Shown here piece by piece: positions 35,022 to 44,776 of a DNA stretch of 64,000 bases (the stretch's first letter is position 1; each line of letters opens with the position of its first letter). The DNA lies in contig CAMCHQ010000005.1 in assembly GCA_945874765.1 (NCBI GenBank), forward strand, positions 87,844 through 151,843. The letters are read 5' to 3'. The notes beneath the pieces are model-generated. The model was not told the origin of the DNA and ran no database searches. It saw only the letters and a list, made by a program, of their open reading frames with translations. A program made the position numbers and the translations under genes. The stretch comes from an uncultured Clostridia bacterium. Lineage in GTDB: Bacteria; Bacillota; Clostridia; Oscillospirales; Acutalibacteraceae.

Positions 35022-35335
35022 AACTTGTTTTTTCACCGCAGTCAAGAAAAGATTTGACGCAAATCAAAAACTATATTTCAACAAGTTTATCAAGTCCGCA
35101 TGCAGCAGAAAATATTACTTCGAAAATTCTGAAAAGCTGCCTAAATTTAAAAACTTTTCCGAATCTCGGAGCGGAAATGAAAAATAAATTTGATGTCGAC
35201 ACCGATATGAGATATTTGATTTCGTCAAATTATATTGTGTTTTACAAAAATGATAATGACACGATTAAAATAATTCGTATTCTTGACGCAAGAATTAATT
35301 ATATAAAATATCTTTTTGATGATAACGAGGTTTGA
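35018..35335 (+). CDS. RelE/ParE-family toxin
   Basis: 105 residues. The RelE/ParE fold is suggested by LVFSPQSRKDLTQIKNYI at the start and the C-terminal MRYLISSNYIVFYKND...IKIIRILDARINYIKYL. The ending resembles ParE more than the mRNA interferase RelE; which target it hits cannot be told. Translationally coupled to the antitoxin. Confidence 0.88.
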   Translation: MKLVFSPQSRKDLTQIKNYISTSLSSPHAAENITSKILKSCLNLKTFPNLGAEMKNKFDVDTDMRYLISSNYIVFYKNDNDTIKIIRILDARINYIKYLFDDNEV

Positions 35336-35338
35336 TAA

Positions 35339-35458
35339 ATGAAAATTACTTGCATAGTGGGCAGTGCAAGAACGAGCGGAAGCTGTGCGTATATTGTTGA
35401 TACTTTTATTAAAGGCGTTAAAGAAAATAACAATGATATTGAAATAAAAAACTTATGA
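35339..35458 (+). pseudogene. Truncated NADPH-dependent FMN reductase-like remnant
   Basis: A 39-residue frame starting 3 bp after the toxin stop: MKITCIVGSARTSGSCAYIV, then a short helix and a stop. The start is the classic flavodoxin-like first strand and phosphate loop (GSARxxG) of iron-sulfur flavoproteins/FMN reductases, which are normally about 180-200 residues. Only the first helix remains, so it is a 5' fragment left by a deletion or recombination. Confidence 0.65.
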
Positions 35459-35504
35459 TATATATAACAGCCGAGGCTTGTAATAATGTGAGCCTCGGCT
35501 GTTT

Positions 35505-36767
35505 CTATTTCTTTAATCTATCGGTTACTTCTTGAGCGTTATAATATATTTCTTCCTTATCAATATTCACAAATTCGCCGTTTTCATAAAGAATTTTGCC
35601 GTTTATCATAGTCATTTTAACGTCGTCCTTTGAGCCGGAATAAACAAGATTTTTAGTGATATTGTTAATCGGTTGCATATTCGGTCTGTTGAGGTCGATA
35701 ACCGCTAAATCGGCAAGTTTTCCCTGTGCAATGCAATCGCAATTATCAAGCCCCATACATCTTGCAGAGCCGACTGTTGCCGCTTTGAGTATCTCGTTTG
35801 CGTCCATAGCCGCCGCATCATTGTGCTTTAGCTTTTGCAAAACGCTGATAAGATACATTTCCCTAAACATATCAAGCGCATTGTTTGAACTTGGTCCGTC
35901 GGTGCCTACTGCGAGATTAAGCCCTAAATCACTCATCTTTTGAACGTCGGCAATACCCGAAGCAAGTTTTGCATTTGAACCTGCGTTGATTACTGCCCAA
36001 AGCCCACGCTTTTTGTAAATTTGCATATCGTTGTCAGTGAGCCATACGCTGTGGTAGCCGCCACCGCCGTAGTTCCATAAGCCCAATTCCTCAAAAAGCT
36101 CTGTCGGTGTTTTGCCGTATCTTTCAATGCAGCCGTCAACTTCGCTTTTCGTTTCGCTTGAATGGGTGAATACAGGCGCTTTGTACTTTTGTGCAAGTTC
36201 GCTTATGCCCTCAAGAATTTCTTTTTTTGTGGTATATTCTGCGTGAAAACCCAATTTATAACTTATAAGGTCATTATAATTATTATAAGTGTTGTAGTAT
36301 TTTTCAAGCTTTTCGACAGACTCTTTAAAATTATTTACAGCGCCGCACATAACTGTCCTAAAGCCGAAATCAACGCTTGCCTTTGCCATACTTTCGGGAA
36401 AATAGTACATATCAAAGCAGGCACTCGTCGCACTTGTTAGATATTCGAGAAATGAAAGTTTGGAAAGTTTACAGATATCCTCACTTTCAAGTTTTGCCTC
36501 AATAGGAAATATCTTGTCATTAAGCCATTTGTCAAGCGGTAAATCGTCGCTGAAACTTCTGCCGAATGTCATTGCACTGTGGGTGTGCGCATTCTTAAAT
36601 GTCGGCATTAAAAGATTACCGTTTAAATTGATTTCTCTTTCAAATTTTTCTCCGCTTTTTTGTTTACCGACATAAACAATTTTATTTCCCTCAACCCAAA
36701 CTTCATCATTTGTTATGTCAAAATTGCCGTTTAATGCCAATACTTTTCCGCCGAAAAATCTAATCAT
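35505..36767 (-). CDS. Amidohydrolase, MTA/SAH deaminase type
   Basis: 420 residues. Metal-dependent hydrolase of the ATZ/TRZ–MtaD group: [24 protein letters not shown] near residue 58, [26 protein letters not shown]. By family it deaminates S-adenosylhomocysteine and/or methylthioadenosine. It starts on the ATGA overlap with the mtnA-type gene upstream, supporting a methylthioadenosine role: deaminated MTA can enter an alternative salvage route. Confidence 0.87.
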   Translation of the reverse strand: MIRFFGGKVLALNGNFDITNDEVWVEGNKIVYVGKQKSGEKFEREINLNGNLLMPTFKNAHTHSAMTFGRSFSDDLPLDKWLNDKIFPIEAKLESEDICKLSKLSFLEYLTSATSACFDMYYFPESMAKASVDFGFRTVMCGAVNNFKESVEKLEKYYNTYNNYNDLISYKLGFHAEYTTKKEILEGISELAQKYKAPVFTHSSETKSEVDGCIERYGKTPTELFEELGLWNYGGGGYHSVWLTDNDMQIYKKRGLWAVINAGSNAKLASGIADVQKMSDLGLNLAVGTDGPSSNNALDMFREMYLISVLQKLKHNDAAAMDANEILKAATVGSARCMGLDNCDCIAQGKLADLAVIDLNRPNMQPINNITKNLVYSGSKDDVKMTMINGKILYENGEFVNIDKEEIYYNAQEVTDRLKK

Positions 36768-37741
36768 TTGAGTAACTCCTTTAAGCTTTTTTCATATGGC
36801 GCTCTTGCAATTCCTTTGTCCGTAATTATTGCCGTGATAAGTGAATTGTCCGTTACGTCGAATGCGGGATTTAAACATTTTGTCTCTTCAAGCGCAGTCG
36901 GTTTTTCAAAATATTTTTTCTTAATCTCGTCACCGTCACGCATTTCAATTTTTATGTCGTCACCTGTTTTGCAGTTGAAATCAACAGTTGAATAAGGTCC
37001 CAATACATAAAAAGGAACACCGTAGTATTTTGCAAGCACGGCAACCGAACTTGTACCTATTTTGTTTGCAACGTCACCGTTAGCCGCAACCCTGTCGCAA
37101 CCGACAAGTACAGCGTTTATAAGTCCTTTCTTCATTACAAATCCTGCCATATTGTCACATATAACCGTTACGTCAATTCCTGCTTTTTCAAGCTCGTATG
37201 ACGTCAGCCTTGCACCTTGCAAAAGCGGTCTTGTCTCGTCTGAATAAACTTTGAAATTATATCCTTTTTCCTTGCCTAAAATCAGCGGACCTAAGCCCGT
37301 TCCGTATTTGCTTGTAGCAAGTTCACCGGCATTGCAGTGCGTGAGTATTCCGTCACCGTCTTTTAAAAGCGATAAACCGTATTCACTTATCTTTTTGCAC
37401 ATTTCAATGTCCTCTTTGTGAATGGCAACGGCTTCGTCTAAAAGATTTTTGCCGCTTTCGTAAGCCCTCAAAATTCTTGCCGTCGCCCAGCTTAAATTAA
37501 CAGCGGTAGGACGTGACGAGTCAAGATATTCTTTTAACTTATATATGTCGTTGTCTTTTGAAAAAAGTGCCATGGAATATCCCGCGAAAATCCCGATTGC
37601 AGGCGCACCTCTTACAGCTAAGTCTTTAATTGCGTCAAAGACTTGTTCTTTGTTTTTTATCTCTATCCATTTTTCTTCGTTAGGTAAAAGCCTTTGGTCA
37701 AGTATCAAAAGCTTTCCGTCTTTATATTGCAAATTTTCCAT
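36764..37741 (-). CDS. mtnA: S-methyl-5-thioribose-1-phosphate isomerase
   Basis: 325 residues. Family motifs: [19 protein letters not shown] near residue 43, [20 protein letters not shown] (catalytic Cys), [18 protein letters not shown] with the conserved Asp. It isomerises methylthioribose-1-phosphate, or in related paralogues ribose-1-phosphate analogues. First gene of a two-gene operon; the remaining methionine-salvage genes (mtnB, mtnC, mtnD) are not in the window. Confidence 0.92.
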   Translation of the reverse strand: MENLQYKDGKLLILDQRLLPNEEKWIEIKNKEQVFDAIKDLAVRGAPAIGIFAGYSMALFSKDNDIYKLKEYLDSSRPTAVNLSWATARILRAYESGKNLLDEAVAIHKEDIEMCKKISEYGLSLLKDGDGILTHCNAGELATSKYGTGLGPLILGKEKGYNFKVYSDETRPLLQGARLTSYELEKAGIDVTVICDNMAGFVMKKGLINAVLVGCDRVAANGDVANKIGTSSVAVLAKYYGVPFYVLGPYSTVDFNCKTGDDIKIEMRDGDEIKKKYFEKPTALEETKCLNPAFDVTDNSLITAIITDKGIARAPYEKSLKELLK

Positions 37742-37872
37742 ATCAAAATCCCTTTGCTTTATTATATTAATTATTATAATGTTTTTTATTCTTTAAATCA
37801 ATATTGCTATTGCATTATTTATTTATATTTGTTATTATATTTAGGAACATTTTTTCTTTTTGGAGGAAAGCT

Positions 37873-39759
37873 ATGAAAAAGGCAATTTCAGTGCTTCTTT
37901 GCATTGTGCTTGTTATAAGCGGCGTTTTCGCTATGGCAGGTTGTACTAAGCAAAAGCAAATTAATAATGATATTGTTCTTATTACCGACGGCGGTACTGT
38001 CAATGATAAGGGCTATAATCAAAGTGCGTGGGACGGTATTAATTCCTATGCGAACGATAATAAAATGAGTGCTCGCTACTATCAGCCTGTTCTTGACGAA
38101 AAGGGTGAACTTACAAGCGATAATGTTGAAAAATATGTTAAACTTGCTCAGGATAACGGCGCAAAATATATCGTTTTTCCGGGTGCAAAATTTGAGGTTA
38201 TTGCATATGAAATTGCAAGCTCATTCCCTGAACTTAATTTTATTTTAATTGACGGCATTCCTCATTCTCAAAGTGATAAAACAGACAGATATATCAATAA
38301 CGTAATGTGCGTTACTTTCGATACTCTTCAAAGCGGCTACCTTGCAGGCTATATTGCAGTTAAAAGCGGTAATACAAAGCTTGGCTATTTCGGTCAGTAT
38401 AACAGTAAAGATTCCGCTAACTACGGCGCCGGTTTTGCTCAGGGTGCGGCTGCGGCAGCTAATGAACTCGGTATCCCCGTAACTCTTGTTTGGGCTGATT
38501 ACGATTCACCGCTTCTCAATTATAACTACGGCTTTACTCTCACCGCTTGCTATAAAAAAGTAAGTGAAGTTAAAAATAAAGATACGTTTACAGTTAAGGT
38601 TGAAAACGGTATCGGTAGCGGTACTTATACAGAAGGCTCTAACGTAACAGTTACCGCAGACCCGGCTCCTAAGGGTAAGGTTTTCGATAAATGGGTTACT
38701 AAGAGTAATACAAAGGGTGTTAAGGATAAGAAGGTTAATATTTCTTCTAAGACTAAATCATCAATGAACCTTCTTGTTGAAAAATGCGATTGTACCATCA
38801 CCGCTACATATAAGGACGCAGAGGGTGCTCAGTATGACGTTCAGGTGCTCGGCGCAGACGGTAAGAGCGTTTATTCTCAGCAGTATGTTTCTGAAAATTC
38901 AAGCGTAGATGTTACGGCTCCTGCTCCTACAACCGCTTACACAGTATTTGACCATTGGGAAACAGATGATAAAGACGCAGTTGAGGACGTTAATTCCAAA
39001 TCGACTAAAGTTAATGTAACCGATAAAGATGTTAAACTTGTACCTGTTTATAAGCAGAGTGAAACTCCTACATTTGAAGTTAAAGTTGTAACAGGTGAGG
39101 GCGGCGACGGCGAGTCGACAGGTGACGGTTATTATGTTGAAGGCGATAAGGTTGAAATCAGTGCCGCTGTTCCTAAAGAGGGCTATATGTTCTCTCATTG
39201 GGAAAATAAAGACTCTTACGGCGTAGGTACAGGCATTGCTCTTGAAAACGAATATTATTGGAATACTTCATTTGATATGGTTGACCGCTATGCTTCAATC
39301 GTTGAAAAAATGTTTGACGAGGGTGTAACTCTTGCATTTGCAGGCGGTAATGATAAGGAAGAATCGGCATATACGGCTAAGTCTAAGTTTGATTCAAGTC
39401 CAAGCGTTGTTGCAGCAGGTGTATCTCACAGCGACCAGGCTTACGCTGTAGTTAAAAATTACGGCGAGGCTGTTCAGGATTGTCTTAAAGATTTCAACGG
39501 CGGCAAGGTTGTAGCGGCTGATTGCTCAACCGACGGTATTTATGTTGACGGTCTTGCAGACAGCACAGACGAGGAAAAGGCGGTTAAGGAAAGCGTTGAT
39601 AATGTTTATCAGGCACTTGCAAACGGCAAAATCACTCCGTCACGCTGCGAGGGCGGCGCAGGCTATGAATTTTGTAAATCATTTAGTGAAAAGAAACTTT
39701 CAAATTGCTTCACTTTAAACGGTTGGTTTGTCGACGCAACACCGGTAACTGCTAAATAA
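37873..39759 (+). CDS. BMP-family substrate-binding lipoprotein with internal InlB-like repeats
   Basis: 628 residues from ATG 37873 (GGAGGAAAGCT ribosome binding site); an upstream in-frame ATG at 37804 is not used. Lipobox AMAGC, Cys21 region. The N-lobe of a basic-membrane-protein (BmpA/Med) binding domain (DIVLITDGGTVNDKGYNQSAWDG...; to about residue 215) is split from its C-lobe (ALENEYYWNTSFDMVDRY... onward, about 435-625) by roughly 220 residues of three beta-rich InlB-type repeats, each with a (F)DKW/DHW/SHW motif. BMP proteins bind nucleosides for ABC import; no transporter genes are adjacent. Divergent from the methylthioadenosine genes, which may or may not be linked in function. 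Confidence 0.87.
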   Translation: MKKAISVLLCIVLVISGVFAMAGCTKQKQINNDIVLITDGGTVNDKGYNQSAWDGINSYANDNKMSARYYQPVLDEKGELTSDNVEKYVKLAQDNGAKYIVFPGAKFEVIAYEIASSFPELNFILIDGIPHSQSDKTDRYINNVMCVTFDTLQSGYLAGYIAVKSGNTKLGYFGQYNSKDSANYGAGFAQGAAAAANELGIPVTLVWADYDSPLLNYNYGFTLTACYKKVSEVKNKDTFTVKVENGIGSGTYTEGSNVTVTADPAPKGKVFDKWVTKSNTKGVKDKKVNISSKTKSSMNLLVEKCDCTITATYKDAEGAQYDVQVLGADGKSVYSQQYVSENSSVDVTAPAPTTAYTVFDHWETDDKDAVEDVNSKSTKVNVTDKDVKLVPVYKQSETPTFEVKVVTGEGGDGESTGDGYYVEGDKVEISAAVPKEGYMFSHWENKDSYGVGTGIALENEYYWNTSFDMVDRYASIVEKMFDEGVTLAFAGGNDKEESAYTAKSKFDSSPSVVAAGVSHSDQAYAVVKNYGEAVQDCLKDFNGGKVVAADCSTDGIYVDGLADSTDEEKAVKESVDNVYQALANGKITPSRCEGGAGYEFCKSFSEKKLSNCFTLNGWFVDATPVTAK

Positions 39760-39780
39760 ATTTGATAATTATAATTTTAA

Positions 39781-39801
39781 AAGGTCGGAAAATCCGACCT
39801 T
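39781..39801 (+). terminator. Terminator after the BMP lipoprotein gene
   Basis: AAGGTCGGA and TCCGACCTT form a perfect 9-bp stem with a 3-nt AAA loop, followed by a T-rich tail. Confidence 0.9.
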
Positions 39802-39877
39802 TTATTTTTACTTATTTTTACTTTTTTGTGACCTTATAAGGCTTTGAATCGTGTTATGTGTGAAAGGGGGAATAGGC

Positions 39878-40366
39878 TTGGATAAAGAAAAAGAAAAAGA
39901 GTTTAATACGGCTTACGATTTGTATGCCGATATGCTCTATAAAATTGCCTACCTGCACACCGCAGATAAAAGTGAAAGTGAGGATATTTTGCAGGAGGTT
40001 TTTATCAAGCTGCTGTATAAAAGCCCCTCTTTCAAGGACAGCGAACATAAAAAAGCGTGGCTTATCAAAACAACAAATAATCAGTGCAAGGACTTTTTAA
40101 AATCGTCGAGGCGAAAAACTCTGCCGTTGAATGATGAAATTTTGGGCGAAGAGAATTTCGACGATAAAAAACTTGACGTGAGAAATAAGCTTTTAAAACT
40201 TGATTCAAAATATAAAACAGTCCTTTACCTCTATTATTACGAGGATTACACGGTTGAAATGATAGCCGGCACGCTTTCTCTTTCTAAGTCTAATGTTAAA
40301 ATGAGGCTTAAAAGGGGCAGGGAGCTGTTAAAAAATGAATTGGAGGAATATAGCAATGAAAGATGA
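39878..40366 (+). CDS. ECF-type RNA polymerase sigma factor
   Basis: 162 residues from TTG 39878, chosen because GAAAGGGGG lies 7 bp upstream; a GTG at 39851 is the alternative. Region 2 (DLYADMLYKIAYLHTADKSESEDILQEVFIKLL) and region 4 (KYKTVLYLYYYEDYTVEMIAGTLSLSKSNVKMRLKRGRELL) are complete. Its stop overlaps the gene of a membrane partner by 11 bp, the usual sigma/anti-sigma pairing. Confidence 0.93.
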   Translation: MDKEKEKEFNTAYDLYADMLYKIAYLHTADKSESEDILQEVFIKLLYKSPSFKDSEHKKAWLIKTTNNQCKDFLKSSRRKTLPLNDEILGEENFDDKKLDVRNKLLKLDSKYKTVLYLYYYEDYTVEMIAGTLSLSKSNVKMRLKRGRELLKNELEEYSNER

Positions 40367-41342
40367 GAAAAAAATAATCAAAGCCGCAATAGACGATATC
40401 AAGCCCGACGCTTATATGAAAACCCGACTTCAGGCAAAAATCGAAGAGCCGAAAAGAAAAAGCGCTAAATCATTTCTTAAGCCTGCGCTTAGCTGTACTC
40501 TTGCACTCGCCGTGCTCGCAGGTGTCGGCACTTACGGTATGACGAGAGATAATACTCCTGTAACCTCTCAAACGTCAAATGCAAAGCTTTCAAACCATAG
40601 CTTCAATATCGTTGCTTATGCGCAGGATGAAAACGGAAATCAAGGCGAGAACATTACTCTCGGCGAAAATGACGTTACAACCCTTAAAAATTATAAAGTA
40701 AAAGCATATACGGATTCCGACGGATATCAGACTGTCAAAAGCGGCAGCGAGTCGGGTTTTGCAATCAACGCAAAAAATGTTGCAGAAGTGACATTTGAAA
40801 GTGAAAAAGGTACATTCTCTTATTATGATATGCTGCTTCAAAGTAAACTCATTGATGAGGGCAAGTACTATGTTGAAATTCCGCTTACCGATGAAGAAAA
40901 TAAACTTTATCACGATAAGTACGAAAACAAAGACAGAGAGTTTTACAACTATCTCTCAAAGCATAAGGATTTATCAAAATATTTTAACGGAAAATCGCAA
41001 AATGCCGAAGATTACGGAATTTATTATTCAGACAAGAATGATTATAAAAACGAAAATCAGCTTCTTTTGGCTCCGAAAAAATATTGTGATGAGTTTGCAA
41101 AGTCTGACAGCAAAAAAATTACTGTTAAAACTTACCGCGACGGCGACAAAATTCAAGACGTTTACTATTCTGCCGATGATGCAATAGATGCCTTGATTAA
41201 AAATCCTAATTTAAAATATGAGGATTTGCCAAGCGATACAATCACAATTACCGTTAAATTTAAGGACGGACAGACGGCAACAAAAAAAATCAAGACCTCA
41301 TTTAACTCAAAAGGTCAGCTTCAGCTTCAATATGTAAAATAA
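40356..41342 (+). CDS. Membrane protein, probable anti-sigma factor
   Basis: 328 residues from ATG 40356 (GGAGG 9 bp upstream). A short cytoplasmic N-terminus (MKDEKKIIKAAIDDIKPDAYMKTRLQAKI) is followed by one membrane helix (about 37-57) and an extracytoplasmic domain of about 260 residues with no recognised family. Gene overlap with the ECF sigma factor is the main support for an anti-sigma role; no zinc-binding HxxxCxxC motif is present. Confidence 0.72.
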   Translation: MKDEKKIIKAAIDDIKPDAYMKTRLQAKIEEPKRKSAKSFLKPALSCTLALAVLAGVGTYGMTRDNTPVTSQTSNAKLSNHSFNIVAYAQDENGNQGENITLGENDVTTLKNYKVKAYTDSDGYQTVKSGSESGFAINAKNVAEVTFESEKGTFSYYDMLLQSKLIDEGKYYVEIPLTDEENKLYHDKYENKDREFYNYLSKHKDLSKYFNGKSQNAEDYGIYYSDKNDYKNENQLLLAPKKYCDEFAKSDSKKITVKTYRDGDKIQDVYYSADDAIDALIKNPNLKYEDLPSDTITITVKFKDGQTATKKIKTSFNSKGQLQLQYVK

Positions 41343-41520
41343 ACGATAAGCCTCCTTGCAAAGGGAGGTGGCACACAACGTGTGACGAAGGGATTGGCGG
41401 GCGACCGGTGGTCGCCCCTACTGTCATTAAATGAAATTCCTTATTTGAATAAATTTCTGTGAAATTTATAATAAACACTTTAGTTATCACTTGCCACGTG
41501 TTTCTTGCGCTTTTCACAAT
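41343..41520. repeat. Intergenic repeat region with GTAGGGGCGA-type palindrome
   Basis: This 178-bp gap has no gene. It begins with CCTCCTTGCAAAGGGAGG (a hairpin just after the anti-sigma stop, possible terminator), then GGCACACAACGTGTGACGAAG and the palindrome GGGCGACCGGTGGTCGCCCC (about 41400-41419) ending in CTAC. The same palindrome type recurs at 56616 and 59669, so it is a dispersed short repeat. Confidence 0.7.
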
Positions 41521-41727
41521 TCACTCTTCAACAGTTCTGTTTGAAAAGAGTAAGCTAATGCACCAAATAGCGGCAAGACCTACAAGAGTGTATATTATTC
41601 TTGCAAAAACGGAATCCTGACCGCCGCAAATCCAAGCGACTAAATCGAATTTAAAAAGACCGACAAGTCCCCAGTTGATTCCGCCTATGATATTTAAAAT
41701 AAGTGCAATATTATTGACAATTTTCAT
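41521..41727 (-). CDS. DUF378 small membrane protein
   Basis: 68 residues; start ATG 41727 rather than an upstream in-frame ATG. Two membrane helices with GGINWGLVGLFKFDLVAWI and IIYTLVGLAAIW, the DUF378/YuzA pattern. Function unknown. Monocistronic. Confidence 0.88.
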   Translation of the reverse strand: MKIVNNIALILNIIGGINWGLVGLFKFDLVAWICGGQDSVFARIIYTLVGLAAIWCISLLFSNRTVEE

Positions 41728-41801
41728 ATTTATCACTCCAAAATTAAAAGTCATTAGTAGTATGATACCGCTAATGACTTTTATTCATTAATTTTGAAAT
41801 T

Positions 41802-42755
41802 TTAAATATTTGTTACAATAATTTCGCACTTGCCGCAAATTTCATATTTGCCAAAGCCTGCCGGAATAAAGAAACTGTCACCTTTTTTGAGCGACTTGCC
41901 GTTTATTTCACCCTCGCCGTCAATTACAAGTACGTGGTTAAATGATTTTTCGTCTGTTTCAAGAGTAAGACTTTTTTCAACGTCGTAATGATTAACGGTG
42001 AATAAATCGCATTTTGTAAGAAGCGTTGAATCGAATCCGTCGCCGATAACCTTGTTACCCATGGGCTTAATGTCATATTTCGGCGGCTGGGTAACAGATA
42101 CGTCAACCGCCTTTTTAACGTGAAGTTCTCTCGGTTTGCCGTCTTTGCCGAGCCTGCCGTAGTCGTAAACTCTGTAGGTTGAATTTGAATTTTGCTGAAT
42201 TTCCGCAATCAAAACTCCTTTTCCGATAGCATGAACTGTTCCCGCTTCAATAAAGAATAAATCACCTTTTTTTACATTAACAGTATTTAATACGTCAAGC
42301 AAAGTGTTTTCCTCAATTGCCTTTTTAAATTCTTCTTTGCTGATTTTTTCCTTAAAACCGTAAATGAGGTGGGCGTCGGGCGTTGCGTCGATAACATACC
42401 AAATTTCAGTCTTGCCGAATTCGTGTTCAACTCTTTTTGCATATTCGTTGTCAGGGTGAACCTGAATTGATAAATTATCTTTAGCGTCAATAAGTTTGAT
42501 AAGAACAGGGAAGTAAGGAAAGTCTAAACTTCTTGTGCCGACAAATTTTTCCTTGCCCTCTTTTTCAATAACCGCTTCAAGCGTTTGACCGTCAAATTCA
42601 CCGCCGTCGATTGTGTTCATTCCGTCTTTGTGACAGGCAAGCATCCAACCCTCAGCCAAAACGTCCAAATCACTTTTAAAACCAAAATCGGTTTTAAGCC
42701 TCGTACCGCCCCAAATGTAATCCTTAAATACGGGCTTGAGCTTTAAAATATCCAT
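41802..42755 (-). CDS. manA: Mannose-6-phosphate isomerase, class I
   Basis: 317 residues, short Firmicutes type. Cupin metal motifs: QVHPDNEYAKRVEHEFGKTEIWYVID, and FIEAGTVHAIGKGVLIAEIQQNS. It interconverts mannose-6-phosphate and fructose-6-phosphate and could feed sugar-nucleotide pools for surface polysaccharides. Divergent from the ABC-F gene; the 128-bp gap is AT-rich with no clear element. Confidence 0.94.
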   Translation of the reverse strand: MDILKLKPVFKDYIWGGTRLKTDFGFKSDLDVLAEGWMLACHKDGMNTIDGGEFDGQTLEAVIEKEGKEKFVGTRSLDFPYFPVLIKLIDAKDNLSIQVHPDNEYAKRVEHEFGKTEIWYVIDATPDAHLIYGFKEKISKEEFKKAIEENTLLDVLNTVNVKKGDLFFIEAGTVHAIGKGVLIAEIQQNSNSTYRVYDYGRLGKDGKPRELHVKKAVDVSVTQPPKYDIKPMGNKVIGDGFDSTLLTKCDLFTVNHYDVEKSLTLETDEKSFNHVLVIDGEGEINGKSLKKGDSFFIPAGFGKYEICGKCEIIVTNI

Positions 42756-42883
42756 TTTATTTACCTCGAAAATATCTATAATATGTATATAGATTTTAAT
42801 TATATTTATATAATATCAAAAAATTACTATACTTTCAATCAAAAATAGTGTAAAATATAAACATTAATTTCGGAGATTTTATT

Positions 42884-44773
42884 ATGAATGTTTTGGATGT
42901 TCAAAATTTAACACTTTCCTTTGGCGAAAATACACTTTTTTCAGACCTTTCGTTTGATATTCAGGATAAGGAAAAAGTCGGTTTTGTCGGCGTAAACGGT
43001 GCAGGCAAAACTTCGCTTTTTAAGGTTATTACCGGTGAGTATAAGGCTGACAGCGGCAATTGCTTTATTTCTAAAAATGTAAAACTCGGCTATATGGAAC
43101 AGCACACCTGCTCAAACGATAAAACTATTTGGGCTGAACTCGTTTCTGTCTTTGACGATTTAATTCAAACGGAGATTGAACTTGATAATATTAATGAAGA
43201 GTTAAAAACCAATCATTCCAAAGAACTTATCGACAGACAGGAATACTTAAACGATGAGTTTACCCAAAACGGCGGGCTTACCTATAAATCTATGACACGT
43301 TCGGCTCTTTTGGGCTTGGGCTTTAGTGAGGACGATTTTGATAAGCCTACTTCCAAACTTTCCGGCGGTCAAAAATCCAAACTTATCCTTGCAAAACTCT
43401 TGCTTTCAAAGGCTGATTTTCTTTTGCTCGACGAGCCTACAAACCATCTGGATATCAGTGCTATTGCCTGGCTTGAGGATTTCCTTAAAAATTTCAACGG
43501 CGCTTGCCTTATCATCAGCCACGACAGATATTTTCTTGACCGTGTAACAAATAAAACGGTTGAACTTGAAAATAAAAAAATGCGTTCGTATAAGGGCAAT
43601 TATTCAGAATTTCTTGTTAAAAAAGCGGCTGAACAAAAGGCTGTTGAGGAAAAATATGAGAATGATATGAAAGAGATTGAACGTCTTGAGGGTATCATTG
43701 CTCAGCAAAGGCAGTGGAATAGGGAAAAGAATATTAAAACTGCCGAAAGTAAGGAAAAAGTTGTTGAGAGAATTAAGGCTCAGCTTGTAATTCCCGATAA
43801 AAAACTTGAAAAAATAAGATTCGATTTTACACCTAAATGTGTGTCGGGTGAGGATGTTTTGGAAGTCGACGGTCTTAAAAAATCGTTCGGCGACCACGTT
43901 GTTTTTCAAAATGCAAGTTTTAATGTCAAAAGGGGAGAAAGAGTTTTCCTTTTGGGCGATAACGGCTGCGGCAAAACCACTCTTTTAAAAATTCTTATGG
44001 GTGATTTGAGCCGAGATGACGGTACGTTTAAATTCGGCGCAAGCCTTATGACAGGATATTTTGACCAGGTTCAGGCTAAACTTGATTTGAGCAAAACCGT
44101 GCTTGACGAGGTTTGGAGCGCTTATCCTTTTATGACGGAAACCAAGGTCAGAAACGCACTTGCCGCTTTCCTTTTCAAAGGGGAAGAGGTTTACAGAAAA
44201 CTTGACGTCTGCTCGGGCGGTGAACGTGCAAGGGTTGCGCTTTTAAAACTTATGCTCGGCGGTTATAACTTCCTTTTGCTTGATGAGCCTACAAACCACC
44301 TTGATGCTTTTTCACGTGAGGAACTTGAAAATACACTTTTAAACTACAGCGGAACTATGCTTATTGTATCTCACGACAGATATTTTATTAATAAGCTTGC
44401 AACCCGTATTGTTGAACTTACTCCGAACGGCTGCAACAATTTCCTCGGAAATTATGACGATTACAGCGAACACAGATATGTAAGCGAGGTCAAAAAGGAA
44501 GAAAAGCAAAAGCCTAAAGTTAATGATTATAAGCTGAAAAAAGAAAGGCAGAGCAATTTAAGAAAACTTAATACTCTTTTAAAACGTCTTGAAGAAGAAA
44601 TTGAAGAAACCGAAAATGAAATCGGCGAATATGAGGCTGAACTTTCGGGCGCAGAGTATGAAAAACTTATGGAATATACTTCAAAGATTGACGAACTTTC
44701 AAAAAAGCGTGACGAACTTTACGAAAAATGGGAGGACGCCTCTCTTGAACTATCGGAGTTAGAGGAAGAATAG
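42884..44773 (+). CDS. ABC-F family ATPase
   Basis: 629 residues, soluble, with two ABC domains: GVNGAGKTS and LSGGQKSK in the first, GDNGCGKTT and CSGGERAR in the second, and LLLDEPTNHLD in both. A charged linker (about 240-320) lies between, and a C-terminal coiled coil (about 540-629) follows. No membrane part, so it acts on ribosomes (translation factor or antibiotic-protection subgroup); the subgroup is not resolved. First of a run of five closely spaced genes. Confidence 0.94.
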   Translation: MNVLDVQNLTLSFGENTLFSDLSFDIQDKEKVGFVGVNGAGKTSLFKVITGEYKADSGNCFISKNVKLGYMEQHTCSNDKTIWAELVSVFDDLIQTEIELDNINEELKTNHSKELIDRQEYLNDEFTQNGGLTYKSMTRSALLGLGFSEDDFDKPTSKLSGGQKSKLILAKLLLSKADFLLLDEPTNHLDISAIAWLEDFLKNFNGACLIISHDRYFLDRVTNKTVELENKKMRSYKGNYSEFLVKKAAEQKAVEEKYENDMKEIERLEGIIAQQRQWNREKNIKTAESKEKVVERIKAQLVIPDKKLEKIRFDFTPKCVSGEDVLEVDGLKKSFGDHVVFQNASFNVKRGERVFLLGDNGCGKTTLLKILMGDLSRDDGTFKFGASLMTGYFDQVQAKLDLSKTVLDEVWSAYPFMTETKVRNALAAFLFKGEEVYRKLDVCSGGERARVALLKLMLGGYNFLLLDEPTNHLDAFSREELENTLLNYSGTMLIVSHDRYFINKLATRIVELTPNGCNNFLGNYDDYSEHRYVSEVKKEEKQKPKVNDYKLKKERQSNLRKLNTLLKRLEEEIEETENEIGEYEAELSGAEYEKLMEYTSKIDELSKKRDELYEKWEDASLELSELEEE

Positions 44774-44776
44774 CAT

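Noticed and set aside
37742..37872. Purine or SAM riboswitch between the mtnA and BMP genes
   Set aside because: The gap is 131 bp, AT-rich, and has none of the conserved aptamer motifs on either strand.
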